A DNA stretch of 64,000 nt from Veillonella sp. (GTDB lineage: Bacteria > Bacillota > Negativicutes > Veillonellales > Veillonellaceae): positions 186,001-250,000 of the forward strand of contig NZ_JAGZMO010000002.1 of NCBI RefSeq assembly GCF_018364065.1. Direction: 5' to 3'. Made by a program: the position numbers and the translations under genes. The notes below the pieces were generated by a model that did not search any database, was not told the origin of the DNA, and worked only from the letters and a program-made list of their open reading frames with translations. Positions 34,902 to 43,677 of this stretch are shown one piece after another. Each line of letters starts with the position of its first letter. Position 1 is the first letter of the stretch.

Positions 34902-36050
34902 TTATTCCTTCGCACCTTCTGCCGCAGCAGCATCCAAATCTTCATCAGTTACGTCTTCGAATTTTACGAACAAGGTGAATACGAAGGCTAATACGAAGGC
35001 TACAGCCAAGGAAAGTACGAATGGAATGAATGCATGCGTCATGAATACAGGCAATGTAGTCAATGCAGGAAGAGCGAAGGAAATAGCTCTGGATCCGAAA
35101 TGACCTGCAATAGCACTGCCGATACCGCCCGCTACACACGCACAGAACATCGGTGTTCTTAGACGCAAGTTAACGCCAAACATGGCAGGTTCTGTAATTC
35201 CGAGCAATGTAGTCAAAGAAGCGGAAATCGCTTCAGAGCGGAAACGTTTGTTGTTAGTTTTGAAAGCTACTGCTAAAGCTGCACCGCCTTGACCGAAGAT
35301 GGCGCCGCCGAATAACGCCATAATAGTGTCATAGCCATAAACAGCTACGTTGTTCAAAGCGATTGGGAATAAGCCCCAATGTAGGCCGAAGATAACCATA
35401 AATGGTTGGAATGCACCGATAAAGGCACCGGCCAATAAAGGACTGAGGCCATAGATAAATTCGTAGCCATCGGCCAACCAGCCGCCTACGATTTTACCCA
35501 ATGGGCCAAACACTAATAATGTAAGTGGAACAATAATGAGTACGCAAATTGGTGGTGTAAATAAGCCTTTGAATGTTTCAGGAATGATTTTGTAGCATGC
35601 CTGTTGAATGAATTTCATGCAGTAAATGGTTAATAAGATTGGAATTACCGATGCGGAGTACACAACAGGTGTTACCGGAACTCCGAAGAAGTCTAACGGT
35701 GCGCCCGACTGCATGATACTGGAAATGTCCGGATGTAAAATGATGCACGCAATAAGAATAGACGTAAATGGTTCCACGCCAAATCGTTTAGCTGCCGTGT
35801 AGGCTAAGAATACCGGAATGAAGTAGAAGAACGCATCACTCATAGCGTTCAAAATGTGATACGTGCTGGAATCAGCAGGTACAACATTGTTAATCGTTAA
35901 TAAAATGAATATCCCTTTTAATATCCCCGCAGATACCATCAACGCGATGAATGGTAAAAACACGGAAGAAAGTAAATCAATTACTTGGTCGACGCCTCTT
36001 CTAAATGCATTTTTTTCTTGCTCTTGCGCCGCTTTGTTTTCAGTTGCCAT
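34902..36050 (-). CDS. EIIC-only permease, second paralogue
   Basis: 382 aa. It aligns along its whole length with the protein at 31018: same N-terminus (VDQVIDLLSSVFLPFIALMVSAGILKGIFILLT), same AYTAAKRFGVEPFTSI and LGITEPAMFGVNLRL motifs. Like it, there is no EIIB or EIIA domain; the C-terminus is an acidic Ala/Glu tail. It sits between the lactonase and dehydratase genes. Confidence 0.85.
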   Translation of the reverse strand: MATENKAAQEQEKNAFRRGVDQVIDLLSSVFLPFIALMVSAGILKGIFILLTINNVVPADSSTYHILNAMSDAFFYFIPVFLAYTAAKRFGVEPFTSILIACIILHPDISSIMQSGAPLDFFGVPVTPVVYSASVIPILLTIYCMKFIQQACYKIIPETFKGLFTPPICVLIIVPLTLLVFGPLGKIVGGWLADGYEFIYGLSPLLAGAFIGAFQPFMVIFGLHWGLFPIALNNVAVYGYDTIMALFGGAIFGQGGAALAVAFKTNNKRFRSEAISASLTTLLGITEPAMFGVNLRLRTPMFCACVAGGIGSAIAGHFGSRAISFALPALTTLPVFMTHAFIPFVLSLAVAFVLAFVFTLFVKFEDVTDEDLDAAAAEGAKE

Positions 36051-36178
36051 ATTATTCTCCTTACCCCTATAAATAGTACCTATACTATTAATCCGGAGAC
36101 GTCCCTCAATCTGAATGTATCCCTATAAATCCTTCTGTTAAGTTATATAAATTTTATTCATATAGCCTATGTATCACA

Positions 36179-36206
36179 AATGCCAACGGTCAAACCGTTG
36201 GCATTG
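36179..36206 (-). terminator. Terminator-like hairpin after the UxaA-like gene
   Basis: An 11-bp perfect stem (36179-36189 / 36195-36205) with a 5-nt loop; on the minus strand it is followed by a short T tract. Confidence 0.6.
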
Positions 36207-36251
36207 CTGTGATAGTATCAGAAATTACGGGTGTCCCCTCATACCTGACAG

Positions 36252-37769
36252 TTAAACTGTCGTAGCTAATCGCCAAATGGAAAAATCGTTTTGTTCGTTC
36301 ATTTCCGCCTTAGTCAGTTCCCCTTCACTAACTTTGACGATTAATTCTAGAATTTCTATACCAATATCGTATTTAGTTTTGCCGCCATCAATGATTGTGC
36401 CTGCATTGATATCGATGTCGCCGGCCATTTTCTGAGCCAATGGTGTATTAGTGGCTACTTTGATAGTCGGTGTAATCGGGCTGCCTGTAGGAGTACCGCG
36501 ACCTGTTGTAAATACTGCGATATTACAACCGCCGGCTACCATGCCGCTCAATTGTTCAATATCGTTGCCAGGTGTGTTCATCAGTGTCATACCTTTGTCG
36601 GTAATCTGTTCTGCGTATTCTTTAACTGCTACTACAGGTGTGTTGCCGGCTTTGTAAATACAACCTAGGGATTTTTCTTCGATACTGCTCAAACCGCCTT
36701 CAATGTTACCAGGGCTTGGGTTAGAACCGCGAATATCCGCATTGGAGTCGATAACTGTCTGTTCAAACCCTTTGATCGTATCCAAGATTTGTTGTTTAAC
36801 TACCGGTGTTTGACCACGTTCTGCTAAGATGTGTTCCGCACCGATAAGTTCGGTTGTTTCTGCTAAAATAACCGCCCCGTTCTGTTGTACTACGATGTCC
36901 GATACAACGCCTAAGGAAGGATTGCCTGTAAGGCCGGAGAAGCTGTCGCTACCGCCACATTCAGTACCAAGTACTACATCGGCTAATGTACCTTCGCTCT
37001 TAGTTTCCTTCAATGCATCTTTCAACATGCGTTTTACAATTTCAACGCCTTTTTTAACGCTGTTTGCAGTACCGCCTTGATCTTGAATCTTGAAGTATTC
37101 AACATCTTTATAAGGAGATAATGCTTTAATAGATTCAGCTACGTGATCGGCTTGAACTACTTCACAGCCAAGACCTACAACCAACACGCCGTATACGTTA
37201 GGGTTGGCACCTGTACCTACCAATACACGTTCAGTTTGTTCTGCGTCGTAGCTCAATTCACTACAGCCATGCTGATGAGTAACATATACCGGTTTAGTGT
37301 CATCACGGTATAATTCTTCATCACGAAGTACTGTCTGTGCAATGCGTTCAACGACTTTGTTAGCACAGTGTACACTTGGAATGATAATTACGTGGTTTCT
37401 GAAACCGAAGGTGCCGTTGGAACGACGGTAACCTTTTAACTTAAACTGTGTATCACTGGTAGCTACTTTGTTATCGCGATGAACGTCCTGGTCGATGTCA
37501 CGCACTGCGCTGTCTGTGTCACCGCGACCACGTTCGCCTTCAATATTATGCACATGAACCCAGCTGCCGGCTTTAATATCTTCTGTTGCTACGCCGATAT
37601 GTGCATCATATTTGATAACAGGTTTTCCTTTCGGAATGTCTTCTGTTGCAAATTTGTGACCTGCCGGAATAGCTTCACGAATTGTAGTGCCTAAAGCTTC
37701 GTCGCCTACTTTTAAAGCTTCAATCGCGGTTGCCACATTGTCTCTCGAACCTACATGAATCGCTTTCAT
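36252..37769 (-). CDS. UxaA/GarD-family sugar-acid dehydratase
   Basis: 505 aa. The N-terminal SAF domain (about 1-90) and the UxaA catalytic region are fused as in altronate and galactarate dehydratases. Key motifs are HQHGCSEL, VVGLGCEV, GTECGGSDSFSG and FTTGRGTPTGSPITPTIKVATN. They need iron and remove water from the sugar acid to give a 2-keto-3-deoxy product. Altronate would feed the aldolase gene nearby; galactarate is the alternative. The gene is divergent from an IclR regulator. Confidence 0.88.
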   Translation of the reverse strand: MKAIHVGSRDNVATAIEALKVGDEALGTTIREAIPAGHKFATEDIPKGKPVIKYDAHIGVATEDIKAGSWVHVHNIEGERGRGDTDSAVRDIDQDVHRDNKVATSDTQFKLKGYRRSNGTFGFRNHVIIIPSVHCANKVVERIAQTVLRDEELYRDDTKPVYVTHQHGCSELSYDAEQTERVLVGTGANPNVYGVLVVGLGCEVVQADHVAESIKALSPYKDVEYFKIQDQGGTANSVKKGVEIVKRMLKDALKETKSEGTLADVVLGTECGGSDSFSGLTGNPSLGVVSDIVVQQNGAVILAETTELIGAEHILAERGQTPVVKQQILDTIKGFEQTVIDSNADIRGSNPSPGNIEGGLSSIEEKSLGCIYKAGNTPVVAVKEYAEQITDKGMTLMNTPGNDIEQLSGMVAGGCNIAVFTTGRGTPTGSPITPTIKVATNTPLAQKMAGDIDINAGTIIDGGKTKYDIGIEILELIVKVSEGELTKAEMNEQNDFSIWRLATTV

Positions 37770-37869
37770 TTTTTGCTCCTACTCTAGTAATTTGCATTAC
37801 TTAAATACACCTGTATAACGAATATCCGTATCTTGATAATAGCATTTAACCTGTATATGTTCAATAATT

Positions 37870-37885
37870 TACGTATATACGTAAT
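37870..37885. promoter_or_regulatory. Palindrome TTACGTATATACGTAA, probable IclR operator
   Basis: A perfect 16-bp palindrome in the divergent region between the dehydratase and IclR genes, about 100 bp from the dehydratase start. Confidence 0.55.
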
Positions 37886-38033
37886 CTTATTTTATTGCTA
37901 ACATACCGCATTACATCGCTATTCAATCTGTTAACTTTTCAAGTTTTTATAGGTATATGTTGACATTACGAAACACAAAGTTTATATTGTAATCAAAGCA
38001 ACCCTAATTTTTTCTTTATTTTTTATCATTTTA

Positions 38034-38049
38034 TTACGTATATAAGAAA
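38034..38049. promoter_or_regulatory. Second, imperfect IclR operator-like site
   Basis: TTACGTATATA followed by AGAAA repeats 11 bases of the palindrome at 37870 and lies 12-28 bp before the IclR start codon, well placed for autoregulation. Confidence 0.5.
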
Positions 38050-38061
38050 TCAGGTGTTTCC

Positions 38062-38841
38062 ATGGCAGTATTGAAAACGAAGTACGATCATATGCCGACC
38101 GTCAGAGTATTAGATATATTGGAGTCTATCGCCAGCGCTCCAAAGGGCTTAACGTTGTCGCAGATTGCAGAAAAACTGGGCTATCCGCGCAGCACGTTGA
38201 CCCCGATTTTAAAAACCCTTACAAATCGCGATTATTTGTCCTGTGACGAAGACAGTCTTATTTATAATATCAACCGCCAGCTCTTCATCTTAGGCAACAC
38301 ATACAACGAAACCAGCACAGTTTTAGAGCTTATAAAAGAGCAGATGCTTCATATTGTGGACGCATGCAATGAAACATGCCACTTGGGCGTACTGTCCGGC
38401 AATCGCGTCATGTACTTGCAAAAAGTGACCGGTACGCAGCCGATCCAATTTTTTTCCTCTATCGGGAAAAAATTACCGGCTTACGCCACAGCATTGGGTA
38501 AGGCTATTTTTTTCGATCACAACAAAACGGAGCTTGAGTCGGTTCTTGGTAAAACCTTCATTCCTTTAACGGAAAATACAATTACCAATATCGATGAGCT
38601 ATACAAAGACATTCATCGCGACGGCATCAACAACTTTACCTACGAACGAGAAGAAATTACGAAGCATGCCCGTTGTATTGCGCGACCTTTGCGCCTAAAC
38701 GGCCGCATCGTCGCAGCCTTGAGCGTCAGTTTCCTGGTATTCAACTCCTCACCGGAACATGTGAAGGTAATCAAAAACAACCTCAGTACCTACGGGAATA
38801 TTATCGAAAAGCTCATGCACTCCCGAGGATTCACCTATTAA
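38062..38841 (+). CDS. IclR-family transcriptional regulator
   Basis: 259 aa. The N-terminal winged helix (VRVLDILESIASAPKGLTLSQIAEKLGYPRSTLTPILKTL) is followed by the IclR effector domain (ETCHLGVLSGNRVMYLQKV, LPAYATALGKAIF, ARCIARPLRLNGRIVAALSVS). KDG and related sugar-acid intermediates are common ligands. Divergence from the dehydratase gene fits control of the sugar-acid cluster. Confidence 0.92.
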   Translation: MAVLKTKYDHMPTVRVLDILESIASAPKGLTLSQIAEKLGYPRSTLTPILKTLTNRDYLSCDEDSLIYNINRQLFILGNTYNETSTVLELIKEQMLHIVDACNETCHLGVLSGNRVMYLQKVTGTQPIQFFSSIGKKLPAYATALGKAIFFDHNKTELESVLGKTFIPLTENTITNIDELYKDIHRDGINNFTYEREEITKHARCIARPLRLNGRIVAALSVSFLVFNSSPEHVKVIKNNLSTYGNIIEKLMHSRGFTY

Positions 38842-38889
38842 ATAGTGATCCTTTAAAATAGTGCATCCTTTAAGCTTCAGGCAAAATTT

Positions 38890-38937
38890 TAAAGAGGCGG
38901 TAAGCCTGGTAACCATCTAGGTTTATCGCCTCTTTTA
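38890..38937 (+). terminator. Terminator of the IclR gene
   Basis: The stem AAAGAGGCG ... CGCCTCTTT, extended inward by TAAgCCT / AGGtTTA pairs, ends in T4. Confidence 0.75.
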
Positions 38938-38947
38938 CCAACACATT

Positions 38948-38977
38948 TTGTCCTATAACTTTGTTTTGTTCTATAAT
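38948..38977 (+). promoter_or_regulatory. Promoter upstream of the candidate small RNA
   Basis: TTGTCC (38948-38953), an 18-bp spacer, TATAAT (38972-38977). Confidence 0.45.
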
Positions 38978-38983
38978 TCAATA

Positions 38984-39128
38984 GTATCCAAATATAAAGC
39001 GGCTATAGTCAGACTATAGCCGCTTCATACACATATTATTAAAAAGTCCACAATCCTTTTAGGGAAAGGATGTATCTGAACTCCTAAGAGTTAGGGTAAC
39101 TATACACGCTATAGTTACCCTTTTTATT
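38984..39128 (+). ncRNA. Candidate small RNA of about 145 nt
   Basis: Starts about 7 bp after a -10 box. It would contain a 14-bp hairpin (38997-39010 / 39012-39025), a 7-bp hairpin around 39051-39069, and a terminator hairpin (39094-39104 / 39110-39120) followed by T5. No open frame with a ribosome site. The first hairpin could alternatively be a terminator in its own right. Confidence 0.4.
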
Positions 39129-39203
39129 TTGCTCTTACTACATTATTGCTTTTCTATGTAATAGAATGATTGTGTTTGCTATGTATCTTTTATGCGTTCC
39201 GTC

Positions 39204-39923
39204 TTATTGCAATACAAGCCACACATGCATTGCAATGGTGGCACCGATGATCGGGCCAACAACAGGTACCCATGCGTATTTCCAATTCGCTGTACCTTTA
39301 TTAGGTACCGGCAAGATTGCATATGCCAAACGAGTCGGGAAATCACGAGCCGGGTTCATGGCGTAACCGGTTGTACTACCGAAGGAGAACCCGATACCGG
39401 CGATTAATAAACCGAACATCAATGGTTTAAGCCCTTGTACCATATCGCCTAAAAGAAGTACACAGAATAAAAACATAAATGTTGCTACAATTTCAGATAA
39501 CACGTTAAAGAACTTGTGTTCAATAGCCGGACCTGTAGCAAAAATACCAACACAGTTCCCTTCATCAGGGCCTGTTACTTTAAAATGTGGATAATAATGA
39601 ATAATAGTCATTGTAGCGCCCAGGAAACCGCCCAAGCACTGTGCAACGATAGTGCCAGGTACTAACTCCCATGGGAATGCGCCGCCGCTGGCCAACGCAA
39701 TGGTAAGCGCCGGATTCAAATGTGCGGGAGCACCAAAGAACCAGCCTGCATATACGCCGAACGTTACGGCAAAACACCAACCGAATACAATTACGCACCA
39801 ATTAGGACTAAATGCTTTAGCAATGGTTTTATTTAATAATACCGATGCATTCGTACTATTACCCATAAATAATAAGATCGCTGTCCCTATAAATTCACCT
39901 AAATATACCTTCACTGGATCCAT
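39204..39923 (-). CDS. glpF: Glycerol/propanediol uptake facilitator (MIP family)
   Basis: 239 aa with six membrane helices and the two pore motifs: HLNPALTIALA and MNPARDFPTRL. The Asp after the second NPAR is typical of aquaglyceroporins rather than water channels. It is the last gene of the microcompartment operon, 22 bp after the GlcG-like gene, and would let glycerol or 1,2-propanediol enter. The ribosome site is GAGGTGG. Confidence 0.9.
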   Translation of the reverse strand: MDPVKVYLGEFIGTAILLFMGNSTNASVLLNKTIAKAFSPNWCVIVFGWCFAVTFGVYAGWFFGAPAHLNPALTIALASGGAFPWELVPGTIVAQCLGGFLGATMTIIHYYPHFKVTGPDEGNCVGIFATGPAIEHKFFNVLSEIVATFMFLFCVLLLGDMVQGLKPLMFGLLIAGIGFSFGSTTGYAMNPARDFPTRLAYAILPVPNKGTANWKYAWVPVVGPIIGATIAMHVWLVLQ

Positions 39924-39945
39924 ATTCCACCTCGCTGTATCCCCC

Positions 39946-40464
39946 TTATTTCAGCTGAAGGTGCACTAACTCTTGCAGCGCATAGGTTCCTACTTCCACA
40001 TCTTCAGAACCTGTACCGCCGCTTATCCCTAACCCTCCAATCAGTTCATCATTATAATAAATCGGAAATCCGCCACCCAATGTAACGATAGGGCGTTTTA
40101 CCATGGACTCCAATTGAAATAATGGTTGGCCCGGTTGAATCCGCGCTGTTAAGTCCCCCGTCTTACAACGCATAGCCACTGCTGTATAGGCCTTGGACGG
40201 TGCCACCTCGGATGCTATTAATAAGGCATCATCCATTTCGTATTGAAATATAATACGCCCATCCCGATTGGCTACAGCAATAACCATAGGCACCTCTATT
40301 GCCTCGGCTCGCTCCAACGCTCTGCGGAAAATTTCCGGCAACAGCGCACGCAGCACATCATTGGCGGAAGACTTTATACAGTTTTGCTCTTTAGCTTTGT
40401 GATGTACGTGTTTCCCTTGAAAACGCTCGATAATCTGCGCTACTTCTCTACCTACTTCACTCAT
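39946..40464 (-). CDS. GlcG/HbpS/PduO-C domain protein
   Basis: 172 aa. The PduO-C/GlcG (DUF336) fold is shown by PMVIAVANRDGRIIFQYEMDDALLIASEVAPSKAYTAVAM and the glycine-rich GGGFPIYYNDELIGGLGISGGTGSEDVEVG. In pdu-type loci such domains are common and are thought to bind haem or cobalamin. It lacks a cobalamin adenosyltransferase domain, which a glycyl-radical pathway would not need. Strong AGGAGG site. Confidence 0.85.
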   Translation of the reverse strand: MSEVGREVAQIIERFQGKHVHHKAKEQNCIKSSANDVLRALLPEIFRRALERAEAIEVPMVIAVANRDGRIIFQYEMDDALLIASEVAPSKAYTAVAMRCKTGDLTARIQPGQPLFQLESMVKRPIVTLGGGFPIYYNDELIGGLGISGGTGSEDVEVGTYALQELVHLQLK

Positions 40465-40814
40465 AATAAAGCCTCCTAAAACGGACGTATCATTTCAATA
40501 CATCAAATCATAATCACAAACATATACGAACATCTTTTACTACACAAGTTAATTTACTGCTAATATTATATGCCGTTTACAAGTTAAGGTTGGCATATAC
40601 AAGTTAAAATTTTACTTCACAGGATTTTGTTTTGCTGCTCAATTTAAGTTTTAAATTTTACTTCGCAAGTTAAGTGTGATGCACAAGTTAAGTATTACTA
40701 TACAAGTTAAGTTACTGCTAATGAGTATATGCCGTTTACAAGTTAAGGTAGCATATACAGGTAATCGTTTGCATGTCATGCGGTCCACAGTCGTGAACCG
40801 CATCTGCTATTCAA
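40465..40814. repeat. Repeat-rich region with CAAGTTAA copies and a 55-bp duplication
   Basis: CAAGTTAA occurs at 40545, 40580, 40600, 40666, 40684, 40703 and 40739, with a CAATTTAA variant near 40640. A block of about 55 bp at 40545-40600 is nearly identical to 40703-40759 (same GTTACTGCTAAT and ATGCCGTTTACAAGTTAAGG cores, three or so changes). The region separates the long-tailed shell gene from the GlcG-like gene inside the operon. Confidence 0.85.
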
Positions 40815-41570
40815 TTAATTCGAAGTCGAGTCTTCTGTTGCCGTAGCGGGTTTCTTGCGAGTCCGCGTTGTCCGCCGTGTACGTTTCGTGGCCGTACGCG
40901 GCTTAGCGTCCACCGCTGCTTGCGCCATCTCAACCAGTGACGCCACCGTGTCGCTATCAGCTGCTGATAACGCTGTTGATTCAACCGCATCATCCGCCGC
41001 TTTAACAGCCTCTTTTACTGTTTCGACTTCAGTGACTGCCACCGCTGTATCCGATGTCGCTGTAGCAGGAACCGCTTCAGCTTCTTCTGCAACTCCAGTT
41101 GCTTCGACCTCTACAACTACTGTATCCACATCTGCTTCTCCGGATGCTTCCGCAGTATCCGCTACCGGCTGAGTATCCTCTAATACCTCAACCGTCTCGG
41201 ACACTGCAGCGGTGTCCGCCTGTGCCTCTTTCACAGTCGGCTCCGCCTTTGTTTCCGGTGTTGCTTCCGCTTTCACAACAGGTTCTGCTTTCGGTTTTGT
41301 TTTTAGAAAAAGCGCCTCAATGTTTTCGTTTGGGCGGGGAATTACTTTTGAAGTAACGAACGCATCCGCCTGCATTGCCACCATGCGACCTGCCGCAATT
41401 GCGGCCTCCACGGCGCCAACACGACCGGTTACCTTCACCGTCATCCATCCGGATCCCTTTGCTTTTTCTATATCAAATACCTTTACATCTGCAGCTTTCA
41501 CCATTGTATCGGCTACAGTAATTGCACTGGCCAGCCCTCGAACTTCTATAATTCCCAGGGACGCTCCCAT
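40815..41570 (-). CDS. BMC-H shell protein with long acidic and basic tail
   Basis: 251 aa from the ATG at 41570, which is 8 bp from GAGGAGG; an ATG two codons upstream is too close. Residues 1-88 are a canonical BMC-H domain (GIIEVRGLASAITVADTMVKAADV, GRVGAVEAAIAAG, VIPRP). Residues 95-222 are a low-complexity Ala/Val/Thr/Glu-rich acidic linker. Residues 223-241 are strongly basic (TKRTRRTTRTRKK). Standard BMC-H proteins have 90-110 residues. EutK and PduK have C-terminal extensions, but I know none with this composition. Confidence 0.9.
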   Translation of the reverse strand: MGASLGIIEVRGLASAITVADTMVKAADVKVFDIEKAKGSGWMTVKVTGRVGAVEAAIAAGRMVAMQADAFVTSKVIPRPNENIEALFLKTKPKAEPVVKAEATPETKAEPTVKEAQADTAAVSETVEVLEDTQPVADTAEASGEADVDTVVVEVEATGVAEEAEAVPATATSDTAVAVTEVETVKEAVKAADDAVESTALSAADSDTVASLVEMAQAAVDAKPRTATKRTRRTTRTRKKPATATEDSTSN

Positions 41571-41622
41571 ACGCATGTCCTCCTCACTGCCTGTTCCACC
41601 ACATTTGCTAAGTGTTTACATC

Positions 41623-43026
41623 TTATCGAATGCTGAAGGCTTCGCTTAATACGCAGCGACGGCGACGACAGAACGATTTTGCTGACGTAATACCTTCACC
41701 GGTAGGACCGGCGATTGTAAACGTCGTATGACCTTCACCTTGTACACCGATACCGGCATAGGAAGGAGCGTTCTTTACGAAAATGGTAGTTTCCAATAAG
41801 CGTGCCATCTTAGATAATTTGTCAACATTTTTGGAGTGCATAATCGCGGTGTGGCGGTTGCCATGTTCCGCAACATATGCATATTCAATCGCTGTATCCA
41901 CATCAGGTACACTCACGATTGGTAAAATCGGCATCATCATTTCTTCGTCTACCAGATGGTGATGACGGCCTACGCGGCAGATGATCAATTTTACAGAATC
42001 ATCTACAGTAATACCGATTTTCTGTAATAAAAATTGAGCGGATTTACCTACGCATTGAGGATCCGGTTTACCGGACTCTTTAGTAACAGCTTTTACTAAT
42101 TCGTCGATTTTAGCATCGTCCATCAATTCATAAGCGCCATTTTTCTTCATGAAGTATACGAGCTGATCGCAAATTGCTTCCACGGCGAATACTTCTTTTT
42201 CAGCGATACATGGCACATTATTGTCAAAGCTTGCACCGGAAATAATATCCTTAGCCGCTTTTTCAATGTCTGCTGTTTCATCTACAACTACAGGTGGGTT
42301 ACCTGCACCGGCACCGATTGCTTTTTTACCGGAAGAAAGAACGGTTTTAACAATGCCGGGACCACCGGTAGCTACTAACAAGCGAACTTTTGGATGCGCC
42401 ATCATAGCATTTGTGCTGTCCAGGCTAGGCTCTCTTACCATGGTAATCAAGTTAGCCGGTGCGCCTGCTTCCTCAAGGGCCTGGTTCATAATTTTTACCA
42501 ATGTGGCCGATACGCGTTTCGCGCGAGGATGCGGACTGAATACAACTGCATTGCCACCAACAATCATAGAGATGGAGTTGTTGATTAATGTTTCAGTCGG
42601 ATTGGTTGTCGGTGTGATGGAACCGATAACACCGAAAGGTCCCAACTCTTCCAAGGTCAATCCGTCTTTACCGGTCATAGCCAATGTGGCTAAATCTTCT
42701 TTGCCCGGTGTTTTTTCCGCAGCCACTCTGTTTTTGATCAGTTTGTCAGCCACACGGCCGATGCCGGTTTCTTCAACCGCATCATAGGAAATCATTTCCA
42801 ATACATCCTGTTTCAAAACAGCTGCGCGGATGGCGTTAACAAAAGCGTCGCGTTCCTGTAAAGAGAACTGCATCAATTGTTTTTGCCCTTTTTCAGCGGC
42901 TTCGATGGCCTCATCCATGCAATCGAATACGCCATATGTGTTGGCCGGTTCTACAGCTACGCTTTTTTCGAGCTGCATGTCAGCCAGAACTTGTTTTACT
43001 ATATCTTGAATTAAATCGGCTTGCAT
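41623..43026 (-). CDS. pduP: CoA-acylating aldehyde dehydrogenase with encapsulation peptide
   Basis: 467 aa. PduP/EutE family, converting propionaldehyde, 3-hydroxypropionaldehyde or acetaldehyde plus CoA to acyl-CoA. The N-terminal helix MQADLIQDIVKQVLADM followed by a linker is a typical encapsulation peptide. The catalytic Cys is in DNNVPCIAEKEVF, and SITPTTNPTETLINN and GAGNPPVVVD are family motifs. It sits between PduL and the long-tailed shell protein, with a GGGAGG site. Confidence 0.93.
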   Translation of the reverse strand: MQADLIQDIVKQVLADMQLEKSVAVEPANTYGVFDCMDEAIEAAEKGQKQLMQFSLQERDAFVNAIRAAVLKQDVLEMISYDAVEETGIGRVADKLIKNRVAAEKTPGKEDLATLAMTGKDGLTLEELGPFGVIGSITPTTNPTETLINNSISMIVGGNAVVFSPHPRAKRVSATLVKIMNQALEEAGAPANLITMVREPSLDSTNAMMAHPKVRLLVATGGPGIVKTVLSSGKKAIGAGAGNPPVVVDETADIEKAAKDIISGASFDNNVPCIAEKEVFAVEAICDQLVYFMKKNGAYELMDDAKIDELVKAVTKESGKPDPQCVGKSAQFLLQKIGITVDDSVKLIICRVGRHHHLVDEEMMMPILPIVSVPDVDTAIEYAYVAEHGNRHTAIMHSKNVDKLSKMARLLETTIFVKNAPSYAGIGVQGEGHTTFTIAGPTGEGITSAKSFCRRRRCVLSEAFSIR

Positions 43027-43041
43027 ATGCTACCTCCCCAT

Positions 43042-43677
43042 TTATTTGCTTAATATTGCGGTATCCCCGTTTTTAATGCCCCCTGCATTGGCCTCATCCA
43101 TGTCCAAATGCATTTCCAGTTGATATTTGGGAGATACTCGAATCAATACATTGGATAGCATCAATTTGCGCAACCCAAAAATCTGTACATTTACGAAGTC
43201 CCCATCTTTCACATTCATGCGTCGCGCATCATCCGGCGACATGTGAATGTGTCGTAATGCCACAATGGTTCCTTCTGATAATTGCACCTTGCCTTTCGGC
43301 CCGATTAACTCCAGACCCGGTGTATCAGTCAATTTTCCGGACTCTTTAACAATGCCTTTAACCCCTAGGCGGAAAGAGTCGGACAGGGAAATTTCCACTT
43401 GCGTTTGAGGACGTAAAGGCCCTAAAATACGCACTCGTTCAAAATCGCCCTTTGGACCGCGAATTGTCACAACTTCTTCGGCTGCAAACTGCCCCGGTTG
43501 CTTCAAGTCCGCTTTTTTATGCAATACTGCATCCGGTCCGAATAAAGTAATAAAATCTTCCTCGGATACATGCACATGACGATTAGATACACCTACCGGA
43601 ATTCTGTAATTTTCTATTTCATTTAATTTTTCTAACACTCTGCTGTATACTTCTTCAATAAGTGTTTCGTATGTCAT
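43042..43677 (-). CDS. pduL: PduL-type phosphate propanoyltransferase
   Basis: 211 aa. It exchanges CoA for phosphate on the acyl-CoA made by the aldehyde dehydrogenases, recycling CoA inside the compartment. Zinc-binding His motifs are VSNRHVHVSEEDF and LRHIHMSPDDA, and the repeated barrel core is seen around both. The first 20 residues (ETLIEEVYSRVLEKL) form an amphipathic encapsulation helix, as in microcompartment PduL. 15 bp upstream of the aldehyde dehydrogenase gene. Confidence 0.93.
   Translation of the reverse strand: MTYETLIEEVYSRVLEKLNEIENYRIPVGVSNRHVHVSEEDFITLFGPDAVLHKKADLKQPGQFAAEEVVTIRGPKGDFERVRILGPLRPQTQVEISLSDSFRLGVKGIVKESGKLTDTPGLELIGPKGKVQLSEGTIVALRHIHMSPDDARRMNVKDGDFVNVQIFGLRKLMLSNVLIRVSPKYQLEMHLDMDEANAGGIKNGDTAILSK

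Larger units (their letters stand above)
38842..39203. other. Intergenic region with stacked hairpins (IclR / glpF)
   Basis: 362 bp. Holds the IclR terminator (38891-38935), then a promoter-like pair and a series of hairpins ending in a terminator, described as a candidate small RNA. Confidence 0.6.

Noticed and set aside
40855..41649. Long plus-strand frames opposite the long-tailed shell protein
   Set aside because: They arise from the low-complexity Ala/Val/Thr codons of the real gene on the other strand.
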